From Pseudomonadota bacterium (GTDB taxonomy: Bacteria; Pseudomonadota; Alphaproteobacteria; Rhodospirillales; Rhodospirillaceae), in assembly GCA_023396465.1 (NCBI GenBank), contig JAEWWF010000405.1, forward strand, positions 1-9,509: a DNA stretch of 9,509 bases, read 5' to 3'. A program made the position numbers and the translations under genes. Below, piece after piece: positions 9,187-9,509 of the stretch (its first letter is position 1; the number at the start of each line of letters is the position of its first letter). The notes below the pieces were generated by a model, which was not told the DNA's origin, made no database searches, and saw only the letters and a list, made by a program, of their open reading frames with translations.

Positions 9187-9509
9187 ATGGCCGACATCCG
9201 CTTCACCGTCCTGGAACACCGCGGCCTCCTCACCATCGCCGGCGAGGACCGCCGCGCCTTTCTTCAAGGTCTGGTCTCCAACGACGTCACCAAAGCGACG
9301 GCGGACCATGCGGTATGGGCCGCCCTGCTGACGCCGCAGGGCAAGTTCCTGCACGAGTTCTTCATCGTCGAGATGGGCGAGACCCTGTTCCTGGAGGCGG
9401 AGCAGGCCCGCCTGGACGACCTCAAGACCCGTCTGGCGCGCTACCGCCTGCGCGCCAAGGTGCAAATCGCCGTCGCCGAGGGCTGGGAGGTGGCGGCGGT
9501 GTTCGGCAC
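9187..9509 (+). CDS. ygfZ: YgfZ/GcvT-like folate-binding protein (3' partial)
   Basis: The first 107 codons of a protein of the YgfZ family, tetrahydrofolate-dependent proteins related to the glycine-cleavage T protein. They help assemble or maintain certain iron-sulfur enzymes such as MiaB (family knowledge). The N-terminus is characteristic: LLTIAGEDRRAFLQGLVSND, then a segment reading WAALLTPQGKFLHEFFIVE, followed by LARYRLRAKV. The family signature KGCYxGQE would lie downstream, beyond the window, so full function cannot be confirmed here. The start is well supported by GAAGGG 6 nt upstream. The gene is divergent from the glycosyltransferase and reads off the right edge. Confidence 0.88.
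   Translation, partial: MADIRFTVLEHRGLLTIAGEDRRAFLQGLVSNDVTKATADHAVWAALLTPQGKFLHEFFIVEMGETLFLEAEQARLDDLKTRLARYRLRAKVQIAVAEGWEVAAVFG

Overview
This window is very GC-rich and densely coded, with short intergenic gaps. The argD-argF-hslO order, the style of the signalling proteins and the codon bias suggest an alphaproteobacterium, plausibly from the Rhodospirillales (Magnetospirillum-like). That placement is inferred from gene content only. I saw no tRNA, rRNA, CRISPR array, insertion sequence or phage gene.

Layout. (1) Positions 1-4796, + strand: a signalling pair. The first gene is the 3' part of a membrane-anchored hybrid histidine kinase (PAS-PAS-GAF-PAS-HisKA-HATPase-receiver). It is followed 25 bp later by a 660-residue protein with a C-terminal receiver domain and a roughly 525-residue N-terminal region that I do not recognise. 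A strong hairpin at 4802-4831 sits between this unit and the convergent operon. (2) Positions 4859-7896, - strand: argD, argF and hslO, tightly packed (15 bp gap, then a 19 bp overlap). They give two arginine-biosynthesis enzymes and the redox-activated chaperone Hsp33. A good sigma70-type promoter lies upstream of argD. The argD leader carries an inverted repeat that would pair the 5' end of the mRNA with the argD ribosome-binding site. (3) Positions 8027-9064, - strand: a GT4-like glycosyltransferase with its own near-consensus promoter, reading toward argD. (4) From 9187, + strand: the first 107 codons of a YgfZ-type folate-binding protein, divergent from the glycosyltransferase. The 122 bp between them contains two short perfect palindromes.

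How the parts fit. The kinase and receiver protein probably form one phosphorelay. The kinase would sense through its PAS and GAF domains, and the receiver protein would act through its unknown N-terminal region, since no DNA-binding domain is visible. ArgD and ArgF catalyse successive parts of the ornithine-to-citrulline branch. Hsp33 is probably translated by coupling to argF. The most unusual points are the unrecognised effector region, the argD leader hairpin, and deviations from expected active-site motifs in ArgF (SMH for SMG) and in the glycosyltransferase (DX7D for EX7E).
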